From: Chromobacterium sp. IIBBL 290-4
GTDB lineage: Bacteria; Pseudomonadota; Gammaproteobacteria; Burkholderiales; Chromobacteriaceae
Direction of reading: 5' to 3'
NCBI RefSeq assembly: GCF_024207115.1
Contig: NZ_CP100128.1
Span: 4,464,001-4,528,000, forward strand
Length of the DNA stretch: 64,000 nucleotides
A program made the position numbers and the translations under genes. Numbering within the stretch: the first letter of the stretch is position 1; every line of letters starts with the position of its first letter. Positions 45,166 through 54,596 of this stretch are shown here, piece after piece. Below the pieces are notes generated by a model, which searched no databases, had not been told where the DNA came from, and saw only the letters and a program-made list of their open reading frames with translations.

Positions 45166-46068
45166 TCAGCCCTTTATTGAATCGATTCTTTCCGCCGCCG
45201 CGCGAGGCTTGCCGCCGCGCAACACCAGCGCCACGCCTGCCGCAGCCAGCACGATGCCGCCCATCGCCAGCGCGCTCAAGCGCTCGTCAAACAACAGCCA
45301 GGCCTGGACTGCGGTCAAACCCGGCACCAGATAAAGATAAGCCGCCACCTGGCTGACATCGCCTTCGCGCAACATCCGCATCAGCAGCAAAATGGCCAGC
45401 ACGGACAACATCAACACGCTCCATGCCAGCGCGAAAACAAACGGCCCGCTCCACGCCACCGTCTGCCCGCGCTCAAACAGCAAGGCCAATATACCGGTCA
45501 CGGCGAAAGCGGACAGATATTGATGAAACGCGCCGGCGATGGGATTGGCGCCGCCGCCGCGATATTTCTGGAACAAGGTGCCGCCGGTGATCAACACCAA
45601 GCCGCCGATCACGAAAGCCGCCCCGGCGCCGCCGCCGAAAGACACGCCCTTGCTGCCCGCGATCACCAGCGAAGCGCCGGCCAGGCCCAAGGCCATGCCC
45701 AGCCACTGCCGGGGGCGAAAGCGCTGCTCGCCCAGCGCCATGGACAGCAAGGCGGTCAGCAGCGGCTGCAAACCCATGATCAGGGCCGCCAGGCCAGCCG
45801 GCACGCCCAGCTTGATGGCGGCGAACAGACAGCCCAGATAGCCGCCATGCAGCATGCCGCCGCTGATCCACTGGCTGCGCATTTGCGCCGCGGTCGGCCA
45901 GGCAGGCCGCAGCGCCGCGATCAAGCCGGCAAAGCACAGCAGCGTCAAACCCATGCGCATGGCCAGGAAGGTGAAAGGTCCGCAATACGGCAAACCCAGC
46001 TTCGCGCCGGTAAAACCCGTGCTCCACAAGACCACGAAAACCCACGGAATCCACTGACTCGCGCGCAT
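45166..46068 (-). CDS. EamA/DMT family transporter
   Basis: A 300-residue inner-membrane protein with ten predicted helices in two EamA repeats. WVFVVLWSTGFTGAKLGLPYCGPFTFLAMR opens the first and SVLAILLLMRMLREGDVSQVAAYLYLVPGLTAVQAWLLFDERLS lies near the end of the second. GGAGAG precedes ATG 46068. The family exports metabolites and amino acids; the substrate is unknown. Not closely similar to the YddG-like exporter at 6.8 kb. Confidence 0.87.
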   Translation of the reverse strand: MRASQWIPWVFVVLWSTGFTGAKLGLPYCGPFTFLAMRMGLTLLCFAGLIAALRPAWPTAAQMRSQWISGGMLHGGYLGCLFAAIKLGVPAGLAALIMGLQPLLTALLSMALGEQRFRPRQWLGMALGLAGASLVIAGSKGVSFGGGAGAAFVIGGLVLITGGTLFQKYRGGGANPIAGAFHQYLSAFAVTGILALLFERGQTVAWSGPFVFALAWSVLMLSVLAILLLMRMLREGDVSQVAAYLYLVPGLTAVQAWLLFDERLSALAMGGIVLAAAGVALVLRGGKPRAAAERIDSIKG

Positions 46069-46096
46069 GGCGCCTCTCTCCTTATTGCTTTAAAGA

Positions 46097-46123
46097 ACGA
46101 AAAATGGCGGCCGAGGCCGCCAT
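46097..46123 (-). terminator. intrinsic terminator of argG
   Basis: A 9-bp stem ATGGCGGCC-GA-GGCCGCCAT, followed on the minus strand by TTTTTCG. It is 22 bases past the argG stop codon. Confidence 0.82.
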
Positions 46124-46144
46124 GTCAACGGTATGGATATTGTA

Positions 46145-47371
46145 TCAGCTGCGCTTGCTGCGCGCATTGGCGGCAATGCGCATCCGCAAGGCGTTCAGAC
46201 GGATGAAACCGGCCGCGTCGGCGTGGTTGTAGGCGCCGCCGTCCTCATCGAAGGTGGCGATGGTCGGATCGAACAGCGAATCGGTCTTGGACTCGCGGCC
46301 GACCACGATGACATTGCCCTTGTACAGCTTCAGCCGCACCCAGCCGTTCACCGTGGCTTGCGACGCGTCGATCATCTGCTGCAGCATGACGCGCTCCGGG
46401 CTCCACCAGTAGCCGGTGTAGATCAGCTGCGCGTACTTCGGCATCAGCTCATCCTTCAGGTGGGCCACTTCGCGGTCCAGCGTGATGGATTCGATGGCGC
46501 GATGCGCCTTCAGCATGATGGTGCCGCCCGGGGTTTCATAGCAGCCGCGCGACTTCATGCCGACATAGCGGTTCTCGACAATATCCAGCCGGCCGATGCC
46601 ATGCTTGTTGCCCAGGCGGTTCAGCTCGGTCAGCACGCCGGCCGGGCTCAGCGGCTGGCCGTTGACGGCGACGATGTCGCCCTGCTTGTATTCCAGCTCC
46701 ACGTATTCGGCCTGGTCCGGCGCATTCTCCGGGCTCACGCTCCACAGCCACATATCCTCTTCCGGCTCCTGCGCCGGATCTTCCAGCACCGTGCCTTCGT
46801 AGGAGATGTGCAGCAGATTGGCGTCCATCGAGTACGGGCTGCCGCCGTTTTTCTTCTTGCTGATGTCGATGCCGTGGGTCTCGGCGTAAGCCAGCAGTTT
46901 CTCGCGGGACAGCAGGTCCCATTCGCGCCACGGCGCGATCACCTTCACATCCGGCTTCAAGGCGTAATAACCCAGCTCGAAGCGCACCTGGTCATTGCCC
47001 TTGCCGGTGGCGCCGTGCGATACCGCATCCGCGCCCACCTGGTTGGCGATTTCGATCTGGCGCTTGGCGATCAGCGGACGGGCGATGGAGGTGCCCAGCA
47101 GGTACTCGCCTTCGTAAATGGTATTGGCGCGGAACATCGGGAACACGAAGTCGCGGACGAACTCCTCGCGCAGGTCTTCAATGAAGATGTTTTCCGGCTT
47201 GATGCCCAGCGACACGGCTTTTTGGCGCGCCGGCTCCACTTCTTCGCCCTGGCCGATGTCGGCGGTGAAGGTCACCACTTCGCACTTGTACTCGTCCTGC
47301 AGCCACTTGAGGATGACCGAGGTATCCAAACCGCCGGAGTACGCCAAAACCACTTTCTTGATGTCAGACAT
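46145..47371 (-). CDS. argG: argininosuccinate synthase
   Basis: A 408-residue cytosolic ligase that joins citrulline and aspartate with ATP. The P-loop-like AYSGGLDTS is at residues 10-18; [13 protein letters not shown] and [22 protein letters not shown] are further conserved sites. AGAGAAG precedes the ATG. argF lies 45 bases upstream on the same strand, so argF-argG is probably an operon doing two successive steps of arginine synthesis. Confidence 0.96.
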   Translation of the reverse strand: MSDIKKVVLAYSGGLDTSVILKWLQDEYKCEVVTFTADIGQGEEVEPARQKAVSLGIKPENIFIEDLREEFVRDFVFPMFRANTIYEGEYLLGTSIARPLIAKRQIEIANQVGADAVSHGATGKGNDQVRFELGYYALKPDVKVIAPWREWDLLSREKLLAYAETHGIDISKKKNGGSPYSMDANLLHISYEGTVLEDPAQEPEEDMWLWSVSPENAPDQAEYVELEYKQGDIVAVNGQPLSPAGVLTELNRLGNKHGIGRLDIVENRYVGMKSRGCYETPGGTIMLKAHRAIESITLDREVAHLKDELMPKYAQLIYTGYWWSPERVMLQQMIDASQATVNGWVRLKLYKGNVIVVGRESKTDSLFDPTIATFDEDGGAYNHADAAGFIRLNALRMRIAANARSKRS

Positions 47372-47416
47372 TGCTTCTCTTTCTACTCGATTGTTTGCTA
47401 TCCGCCGCCGGGGAAC

Positions 47417-48340
47417 TCAGTTTTGGTTCCGGCCCAGCAACAGGAATTCGATCAGGGCCTTTTGCACATGCATGCGGTTTTCCGCCTCGTCCCAGACCAC
47501 GCTTTGCGGGCCGTCTATCACCTCGGCCGCCACTTCTTCGCCGCGGTGGGCCGGCAGGCAGTGCATGAACAGCGCGTTCGGCTTGGCGTGCTTCATCAGC
47601 TCCGCCGTCACCTGGTAGCCGACAAAAGCTTCGCGACGGGCGTCCTGCTCGGCTTCAAAACCCATGCTGGTGAACACGTCGGTGGTGACGATGTCCGCGC
47701 CGTGCGCGGCGCGATGCGGATCCTGGGTCAGCTCCAGCGTTTCCGGGCCGTAATGATGGCCATCCAGCGCCGTGAGCTCATAGCCCAGCGGCGAAGCCAC
47801 CCGCAAGCGGAAGCCCAGCACCCGCGCCGCCTGCAGCCAGGTGCGGCACACATTGTTGCCGTCGCCGATCCAGGCCACTGTCTTGCCCTTGATCGAGCCA
47901 TGGCGCTCCACATAGGTGAAGATGTCGGCCAGGATCTGGCACGGGTGGTATTCATTGGTCAGGCCGTTGATCACCGGCACCCGCGAATGCGCGGCCAGGC
48001 GCTCCACCATCGGCTGCTCGAAGGTGCGGATCATGATGATGTCGCTCATCCGGGACAGCACGCGCGCGGTGTCCTCTATCGGCTCGCCGCGACCGATCTG
48101 CGAGCTCTTGGTGTCCAGAAACATCGCATGGCCGCCCAATTGCGCCATGCCGGCCTCGAACGACACCCGAGTGCGGGTGGAATTCTTTTCGAACACCATG
48201 GACATCACCTTGCCGACCAGCGGCCGGTACAACTCGCCGGCGCTTTGTCGTCGCTTCAGGACCTGGCTGCGCGCGAAGAGATGGTGGTACTCGTCGGGAG
48301 TGAGGTCGCTGAATTGCAGGTAATGCCTAGGGGACGTCAT
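47417..48340 (-). CDS. argF: ornithine carbamoyltransferase
   Basis: A 307-residue cytosolic enzyme making citrulline from ornithine and carbamoyl phosphate. The carbamoyl-phosphate motif is FEKNSTRTRVSFE, followed by the ornithine-side motifs HPCQILADI and MHCLPAHRG. ATG 48340 has GGAG upstream; the frame is open to 48430. It is followed by argG and preceded, in the same orientation, by an Orn/Lys/Arg decarboxylase gene. Confidence 0.95.
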   Translation of the reverse strand: MTSPRHYLQFSDLTPDEYHHLFARSQVLKRRQSAGELYRPLVGKVMSMVFEKNSTRTRVSFEAGMAQLGGHAMFLDTKSSQIGRGEPIEDTARVLSRMSDIIMIRTFEQPMVERLAAHSRVPVINGLTNEYHPCQILADIFTYVERHGSIKGKTVAWIGDGNNVCRTWLQAARVLGFRLRVASPLGYELTALDGHHYGPETLELTQDPHRAAHGADIVTTDVFTSMGFEAEQDARREAFVGYQVTAELMKHAKPNALFMHCLPAHRGEEVAAEVIDGPQSVVWDEAENRMHVQKALIEFLLLGRNQN

Positions 48341-48528
48341 GATGCTCCAATCAAAAAAAGAGGCCGCTGCGCGTGCAACACCGAGTGGTGATTTCATGCG
48401 CAACGGCACATTACTACACGCTGGTCTCAAGTCACTTTACAGATGACGCACTTCTGCCACGGCAAGCAAAACTTACAGAAATGCGACATTTGTTATATTT
48501 ATCGGAAATCCTCCTGTCTGACAAGCTC

Positions 48529-50487
48529 TCAGCTGAATAAACCGCGTCCCGGCAGTTCCGCCAGCTCCTGCACCTTCAAAACGCGCAGGAAAAACTCGCC
48601 GCCATCTTCCGCCAAACCGTGCATTTCAATGCTTTTCTGCGTTTTCTGCAGCCGGGCCAGGTAAGACAAAATGGTATCGTCCACCACCTGGCCCGGCACC
48701 AGCACCGGAATGCCGGGCGGATAAGGGACGATTTGGTCGCAACAGACTCGCCCCGTCAGCGCGGCATTGGGCCGGCCATCGTCGTCCAGCAGCGGCAGCC
48801 GCTCGCCCGCCTCGTAGAAAGCGTCGCGCGGCAAACATGCCAAACGCGTGAAATGGGGAACCTCCGGCATCCGCCCCAAGGCGCGGGCCGGACGGTTCTC
48901 TTTGGCCAGGCGCAGCATCGCATCGTACAGACGCGACAATTTGCTGCGGGTGGTGCCTATGGTGAGCAGCAGCGTGATGGTGCTGAAGGTCGATTTCTCC
49001 ACCTGGATGTTGTAGCGCTCGAACAGCGCCTGCTGCAGCTCGTCCGCGGTAAAGCCGGAGCGGCTGAAATCGACGGTCAGCTTGGTGGGGTCCAGCCTGA
49101 TGCCGTCTTCGCGCACTTCCGGCGGCAGCAGATCCTCCAGTTCCAGCACGCGGAAGACGCCGGTGGAATTGATCTTCTCGCGCAATTCCTGCGCCAGCTT
49201 CAGCGTGCGGTCCAGCAGGCGGTAGCCCTCCATCACAGCCTGTTTGCGCGACACGTCCAGGCTGGCGATCAAGTTGTACTGCGGGCTGGTGGAGGCATGC
49301 ATATTGAAGTTTTCGCGGAACAGATGCTCGTCGAAGCGCGGATCGTTGACGTGAATCATGCTGGCCTGCGAGAACGCCGACAGGATTTTGTGCGTGCTTT
49401 GGGTAACGTAGTCGGCGCCGGACTCCAGCGCCGTGGGGCGGAAGGCCGGATGAAAGCGGGCGAAGCCGTACCAGGCCTCGTCCACGATCACCTTGATGCC
49501 CTTCTCATGCGCCGCATCGATGATGGGCTTGAGATCGTAGCGCAGGCCATCGTAAGTGCAGGAGGTGAGGATCAGCACCCTCGCGTCCGGGTTCTCCTCA
49601 ATCGCCTGGAAGATGGTGGTTTTGGGCACCGGCCCAAAAATGCCGAATTGCTTGTTGATCGATGAATCCAGATACACCGGCAAGGCGCCGGACAGAATCA
49701 CCCCATGATGAACGGACTTGTGACAGTTGCGATCCAGCAGCAGCTTGTCGCCCGGCGCCAGCAGGGTCTGGAAGATCACCTTATTGGAGGTGGAGGTGCC
49801 GTTGGTGGCGAAATAAGTCTTCCTCGCGCCGAAGGCCTTGGCCGCCAAGGTTTGCGATTCGGCGATCACGCCGGTCGGGTGCAGCAGCGAATCCAGCATC
49901 GGCACCGATACCGACAAGTCGGCGCGCAGCAAGTGCTCGCCGACAAAGTCATGGAAATCGCCCACCCAAGGGCTGCCCTTCAGCGAATCGCCGCCGGAAT
50001 GGCCGGGCGTATGCCAGGAATCCTTGGCCATGCGCACGTATTGTTTGAGCTTGTCGTAGAAGGGCGTGGCGGACTTTTCCGCCAACTCCGCCGACAAGAT
50101 GCGGAACCAGCCGTTAAAATCGGCCTCGTCGCGGTAGAAATAACCATCCACCGCGTGGCTGGCCAGTTCCTCCACCAAGGCGCGCTCGTCATCGTCCTGC
50201 AGAAAGACATAGAGCGAAATCTCCGGCCGGAAATCGCTGATGCGGTTGGCGAGCTGCCCCGCCGCCTGGCCATTGCCCTCCCCCTTCAATTGCCGGTCCA
50301 CCAGCACCACCTGGACTTCGCCGTCGCGGGAAATCAGATCCAGCGTTTCCGCGGTGCTGACCGCCGGCACGAAAGTCAGGCCGAACGGGTTTTCCAAACG
50401 CACGGCGGCGGCCCCCAAGCCGGCCAGCACCTCGGACTGCCATGTCACATCGTCGCTGACCACGACGACGCGGCTAACGGGTTTCAT
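48529..50487 (-). CDS. Orn/Lys/Arg decarboxylase family protein
   Basis: A 652-residue fold-III PLP decarboxylase. An N-terminal receiver-like domain (residues 1-130) is followed by the PLP domain with the motif TYFATNGTSTSNKVI, the aspartate of VIVDEAWYGFARFHP and the PLP lysine in TQSTHKILSAFSQ. The C-terminal domain has PYPPGIPVLVPG. It decarboxylates ornithine, lysine or arginine to the matching polyamine; which one is not clear. It is shorter than the E. coli enzymes (about 710-750). AGGAG precedes the ATG. The argF-argG context favours arginine or ornithine (inference). Confidence 0.88.
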   Translation of the reverse strand: MKPVSRVVVVSDDVTWQSEVLAGLGAAAVRLENPFGLTFVPAVSTAETLDLISRDGEVQVVLVDRQLKGEGNGQAAGQLANRISDFRPEISLYVFLQDDDERALVEELASHAVDGYFYRDEADFNGWFRILSAELAEKSATPFYDKLKQYVRMAKDSWHTPGHSGGDSLKGSPWVGDFHDFVGEHLLRADLSVSVPMLDSLLHPTGVIAESQTLAAKAFGARKTYFATNGTSTSNKVIFQTLLAPGDKLLLDRNCHKSVHHGVILSGALPVYLDSSINKQFGIFGPVPKTTIFQAIEENPDARVLILTSCTYDGLRYDLKPIIDAAHEKGIKVIVDEAWYGFARFHPAFRPTALESGADYVTQSTHKILSAFSQASMIHVNDPRFDEHLFRENFNMHASTSPQYNLIASLDVSRKQAVMEGYRLLDRTLKLAQELREKINSTGVFRVLELEDLLPPEVREDGIRLDPTKLTVDFSRSGFTADELQQALFERYNIQVEKSTFSTITLLLTIGTTRSKLSRLYDAMLRLAKENRPARALGRMPEVPHFTRLACLPRDAFYEAGERLPLLDDDGRPNAALTGRVCCDQIVPYPPGIPVLVPGQVVDDTILSYLARLQKTQKSIEMHGLAEDGGEFFLRVLKVQELAELPGRGLFS

Positions 50488-50620
50488 TTGGGCTTCTCCT
50501 GATTGTGTTTGCTGCGCTCGCTATTGGGTCTGTCCGGCGCGATTTTTATCTTTGTGTGCCCTATCCTATCCACATCTTGCCTTCGCCGTCATTATGCGGA
50601 CGCACATAGGCCGCATGCGG

Positions 50621-50626
50621 TACAAT
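50621..50626 (+). promoter_or_regulatory. possible -10 element giving a leaderless dinG mRNA
   Basis: TACAAT ends 6 bases before ATG 50633, the dinG start that best fits its homologues. There is no ribosome-binding site between, so the transcript could begin at the start codon. No good -35 element is seen. Confidence 0.3.
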
Positions 50627-50632
50627 CGCCGC

Positions 50633-52756
50633 ATGCTGACCGATGCCGAAAAAGACGCGATTCGCGACCATTACAAAGCCATTTCCGACCGCCTGCCGGG
50701 CTTCACCCCGCGCGCCTCGCAAAGGAGGATGCTGGCGGAAATCGCCAACACCCTTTCCCGCGCCCAGGAGAAGGCGGATGACGAGTGGCCGGAGCGCGAA
50801 GGCGAAAGCATCGCCGTGATCGAAGGCCCCACCGGCGTCGGCAAGAGTTTGGCTTACTTGCTGGCCGGCGGCGTGATGGCGCGCGCGCGCGGCAAGAAGC
50901 TGGTGGTCACCAGCGCCACCGTGGCGCTGCAAGAACAACTGGTCAATCGCGACCTGCCCTTCGTAGTGGAAAACAGCGGCCTGCCGCTGACTTTCGCCTT
51001 GGCCAAAGGCCGCGGCCGTTATCTCTGCCCTTACCGCCTGTACGGCCTAACCGCCCAGCACGCGCAGCAAAGCCTGCTGCAGCCGGACCCGATGATGGCC
51101 TTGTGGGACCACAAGCCGGAACAGGCCGAACTGGACGCGCTGACCGCCATGGCCGACGCCTTCCACTACCGCAAATGGAACGGCGACCGCGACAGCTGGG
51201 AAACCGTGGTGGAAGACGGCCTGTGGGCGCGCGTCACCAATGACCGCCACGGCTGTCTGAAAACCGCCTGTCCCAATCGCGTCGAATGCCCGTTCTACCT
51301 GGCGCGCGACACGCTGGAAAACGTGGACGTGGTGGTGGCCAACCATGATCTGATGCTGGCCGATGTCTCCATGGGCGGCGGCGTGATCCTGCCCGCGCCC
51401 GAGGAAAGCTTTTACTGCATAGACGAGGCGCACCACCTGGCCAAGAAGGCGATCAACCAGTTCGCCGCCGAACATTCGCTGGTGCAGGCTTTCGGCTGGC
51501 TGGACAAGGTGGCCGCAGTGGTGGTGCATGCCGAAACCCACACCGGCAAAGCCGAACTGGCCAGCAACGCCATCGATTCCGCCGCCGCCTGCGTGGAAAC
51601 GCTGACCGAATGGCAATGGCTGCTGGGCAGCGAGGAAGCGCTCGCCGCCAGCAGCGACAATCTGGAGCCGTCCTGGCTGATCGAGGACGGCATCCTGCCG
51701 GAGCAGCTGCAAGCGCCGACCGCCAACCTGGCCATCTCCGCCCGCGCGCTGTCCAAGCAGCTGGACGATATGGGCAATGCGCTGTCGGAGGCGCGCAAGG
51801 ACAAGAGCGGCGATTCCGATCTGGACAAAACCGCCACCGAGCTGGGTTTTCTGATCGGCCGCGCCGAACAAATGGCCGCGGTGTGGGATTTGTTCGATAC
51901 CGAAACGCCGGAAAACGCGCCGCCCATCGCCAAATGGATTACCCGCAAGGCCGAGGGCAAGGGCGATTACGTGTTCTCCGCCTCGCCGGTCAGCGCCGCC
52001 GCCAGCCTGGCCGCCACGCTGTGGCGACGCGCCGCCGGCGCCATCCTCACCTCGGCCACGCTGCGCTCGCTGGGCGATTTCGAGCTGCTGCTGGCGCAAA
52101 CCGGCCTCAAGTGGCTGCCCAAGGTCAGCAGCCTGGCGCTGGATTCGCCTTTCAATTTCGGCGAACAAGGCGAACTGTATCTGCCGCCCTTGCAGGCCAG
52201 CCCGAAAGACCCAGGCGGCCATACCCGCGAGATCATCGAGTGGCTGCCCAAGCTGATCGACTTGAAAGAGGCCGTAGGCACGCTGGTGCTGTTCTCCTCG
52301 CGCAAGCAGATGCAGGAGGTCGCGTCGGGCCTGCCCTTCGAACTGAAAGACCGGCTGCTGATCCAGGGCGACATCCCCAAGCGCACGCTGCTGGACACCC
52401 ATCACCAACGGCTGAAAGACCAGCAGGCCAGCGTGATTTTCGGCCTGGACTCTTTTTCGGAAGGCCTGGACTTGCCGGGAGAAAGCTGCGTCCATGTGAT
52501 CATCGCCAAGCTGCCGTTCGCGATGCCGGACGACCCGGTGGGCAAAACGCTGTCGCGCTGGATAGAAAAACGCGGCGGCAACCCCTTTATCGAACTTACG
52601 GTGCCGGAAGCCTCGATCAAGCTGGTGCAGGCGGTGGGACGGCTGATCCGCACCGAGCGCGACTACGGCCGGGTCACCATTCTGGACAACCGTTTGACGC
52701 GGCAAAGCTACGGCAAAAAGCTGCTGGCCTCGCTGCCGCCATTCAAGCGCATATGA
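50633..52756 (+). CDS. dinG: ATP-dependent DNA helicase DinG
   Basis: A 707-residue XPD-like 5'-3' helicase. Walker A is GPTGVGKSLAY, the DEAH box reads YCIDEAHHLAKKA, and QAVGRLIRTERDYG is motif VI. The iron-sulfur cysteines are visible: one in RYLCPYRLYG and three in CLKTACPNRVECPF. In E. coli DinG unwinds R-loops and forks after damage. The frame is open well upstream; ATG 50633 lines up with E. coli DinG. Divergent from the decarboxylase gene. Confidence 0.93.
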   Translation: MLTDAEKDAIRDHYKAISDRLPGFTPRASQRRMLAEIANTLSRAQEKADDEWPEREGESIAVIEGPTGVGKSLAYLLAGGVMARARGKKLVVTSATVALQEQLVNRDLPFVVENSGLPLTFALAKGRGRYLCPYRLYGLTAQHAQQSLLQPDPMMALWDHKPEQAELDALTAMADAFHYRKWNGDRDSWETVVEDGLWARVTNDRHGCLKTACPNRVECPFYLARDTLENVDVVVANHDLMLADVSMGGGVILPAPEESFYCIDEAHHLAKKAINQFAAEHSLVQAFGWLDKVAAVVVHAETHTGKAELASNAIDSAAACVETLTEWQWLLGSEEALAASSDNLEPSWLIEDGILPEQLQAPTANLAISARALSKQLDDMGNALSEARKDKSGDSDLDKTATELGFLIGRAEQMAAVWDLFDTETPENAPPIAKWITRKAEGKGDYVFSASPVSAAASLAATLWRRAAGAILTSATLRSLGDFELLLAQTGLKWLPKVSSLALDSPFNFGEQGELYLPPLQASPKDPGGHTREIIEWLPKLIDLKEAVGTLVLFSSRKQMQEVASGLPFELKDRLLIQGDIPKRTLLDTHHQRLKDQQASVIFGLDSFSEGLDLPGESCVHVIIAKLPFAMPDDPVGKTLSRWIEKRGGNPFIELTVPEASIKLVQAVGRLIRTERDYGRVTILDNRLTRQSYGKKLLASLPPFKRI

Positions 52757-52870
52757 TTTTCAGGTATGATCACGTAACTTTCGCAATAGCACATACGCCG
52801 GCCGAAAAAACGCCTTAGCAGCGACGACAAAACAGGCTACACCAATAGCAAACACACTGGTTCCACCGCC

Positions 52871-53185
52871 ATGATCTGTAATCCCTACGAAATTGTGATC
52901 CAAGGCCTGACCTCCGAGGGTCGCACCTTCCGCCCCAGCGACTGGGCCGAACGCCTGGCCGGCATCCTGGCCTCGTTCGACACCAACCAGAAGCTGTCCT
53001 ACCACGCCTTTGTCCGCCCGATGCTGCTAGAAGGCGTCCGCTGCGTGGCCGTGGATAAGAAACTAGAAAAGATTTATCCGCAGATCTTTCAATTCTTGAT
53101 GGACTTCGCAAAAGACAATGATCTGCGCGTGGTCGATTGTCGGACACTAATCGACGAGGTGTATCCGAACAAGTTTTCGGCATAA
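52871..53185 (+). CDS. DUF3579 family protein
   Basis: A 104-residue cytosolic protein matching the beta-proteobacterial DUF3579 family: EIVIQGLTSEGRTFRPSDWAERLAGILASF at the start, then RPMLLEGVRCVAVDKKLEKIYPQIFQFLMDFAKDNDL. Structure resembles a small alpha/beta fold; function unknown. It follows dinG on the same strand after 114 bases. Confidence 0.87.
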   Translation: MICNPYEIVIQGLTSEGRTFRPSDWAERLAGILASFDTNQKLSYHAFVRPMLLEGVRCVAVDKKLEKIYPQIFQFLMDFAKDNDLRVVDCRTLIDEVYPNKFSA

Positions 53186-53350
53186 ACGCAACAGGCGTCG
53201 TATTATTACCACTCTTTAAGCCAGTTTCGAAACACTCCCGTCATATTCTGTGGTTAGACTAAGACAAAGTTGTGGCACAGCCATGCAAACATAAGACATG
53301 GCCTCCCACGCTTGACCCAAGAACTCACAGACTTGACTTGGAGTACTCTC

Positions 53351-54508
53351 ATGCAGAAGAAAAATCTGGCAGCACTTGTTGCATCCCTGTTCATCGTCCC
53401 GGTCGCCGCGCACGCTGACGTCACCATCTACGGCTTCATCAGCGGTGGGATTGAATCCTCCAAGGCCACCGGCAACACTGCCTCCCCGTACAGCTCCCGC
53501 ACCCGCGTAGTCGATGACAACTCGCGCATCGGCTTCAAAGGCAGCGAAGACATCGGCAACGGCACCAAGGCCATCTGGCAAGTGGAAAGCAGCCTGCGCA
53601 ACTTCGAGCAAGGCGGTGTCAACGACAAGGGCCAAAGCGCGACTCTCGGGACCCGCAACACCTTCGTCGGCATCAGCGACAGCGACATCGGCAAGGTCAT
53701 CTTGGGCAACAACGACACCGCCTACAAGATGTTCACCGGCAGCGGCAACAGCGCTCTGGGCACCGACGTCATGGTCAACACCACCGCAGACAACTTCGGC
53801 TCCAGCTCGGTCAACAGCCGCGGTGAAACCCGTCTGGTTAACTCGCTTCACTGGTTCTCGCCGAACTGGTCCGGCTTTACCCTGGGCGCTTCTTGGGGCG
53901 TGGACGAAGCTCGCGCCAACGACGCGAACAAGCAAAGCACTGACGCCAAGCGCATCTCCCTGGGCCTGGGCTACAACTGGGGCGGCTTGAACCTGGCCAC
54001 CGCCTATGACAAGCAATACGACAAGGGCACTTCCTTTGACCCGAAATCCGGCGCCCTGACCACGGCAATCGGCTCGGGTAAAAATGTTACGTTCTACAGC
54101 ATTGCAGCCAGCTACAAGTTCGACTTCGGCACCTTCATCGGCGGCAACTACGAATGGGGCACCTACGATCAACTGGCTGGCGGCCAAGTCAAGCAAGACG
54201 ACTGGCTGATCGCTCTGGGACAGGATTTTGGCGCTGCTTCGGTTAAGTTGTCCTATGGCGAACTGGGCACCCTGAAGAATGTCGCAACCGGCATCAATGG
54301 CGATGACTTCAAGGCCAAGCAATGGACCCTGGGCGGCACCTACAATCTGTCCAAGACCACCCAGCTGCTGGCCTACTACACCAAGATCACCAATAACGCC
54401 AAGCAGAACGCCAACTTTGCCAACAACCCGGTTTTCGACAACGGCACCTCCTTGTCCGTTGGCAACGATCCGCAAGCTCTTGGCATGGGCATCAAGGTTT
54501 CGTTCTAA
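53351..54508 (+). CDS. Gram-negative porin
   Basis: A 385-residue outer-membrane porin of the Neisseria/Burkholderia trimeric class. The signal peptide (MQKKNLAALVASLFIVPVAAHA) is followed by DVTIYGFISGGIE, the standard first strand. RIGFKGSEDIGNGTKAIWQVESSL and NTFVGISDSDIGKVILGNNDTAYK carry the family features (GxEDLGxGLxAxxQxE and R..x.G..g..G). It ends in Phe. GGAG precedes ATG 53351. Likely a general diffusion porin. A strong terminator follows. Confidence 0.93.
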   Translation: MQKKNLAALVASLFIVPVAAHADVTIYGFISGGIESSKATGNTASPYSSRTRVVDDNSRIGFKGSEDIGNGTKAIWQVESSLRNFEQGGVNDKGQSATLGTRNTFVGISDSDIGKVILGNNDTAYKMFTGSGNSALGTDVMVNTTADNFGSSSVNSRGETRLVNSLHWFSPNWSGFTLGASWGVDEARANDANKQSTDAKRISLGLGYNWGGLNLATAYDKQYDKGTSFDPKSGALTTAIGSGKNVTFYSIAASYKFDFGTFIGGNYEWGTYDQLAGGQVKQDDWLIALGQDFGAASVKLSYGELGTLKNVATGINGDDFKAKQWTLGGTYNLSKTTQLLAYYTKITNNAKQNANFANNPVFDNGTSLSVGNDPQALGMGIKVSF

Positions 54509-54528
54509 GAAGAACGACACTTCAAATC

Positions 54529-54559
54529 AAAACCCTGCGGATTTCCGCAGGGTTTTTTT
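54529..54559. terminator. intrinsic terminator of the porin gene
   Basis: An 11-bp stem, AAACCCTGCGG with CCGCAGGGTTT around ATTT, followed by a T-run on the plus strand. On the minus strand TTTTGATTTG follows, so it may also serve the cysteine desulfidase-like gene. Confidence 0.87.
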
Positions 54560-54596
54560 ATTGAAGCCATTCCGTCAATGACGGACTAGGGTCCGT

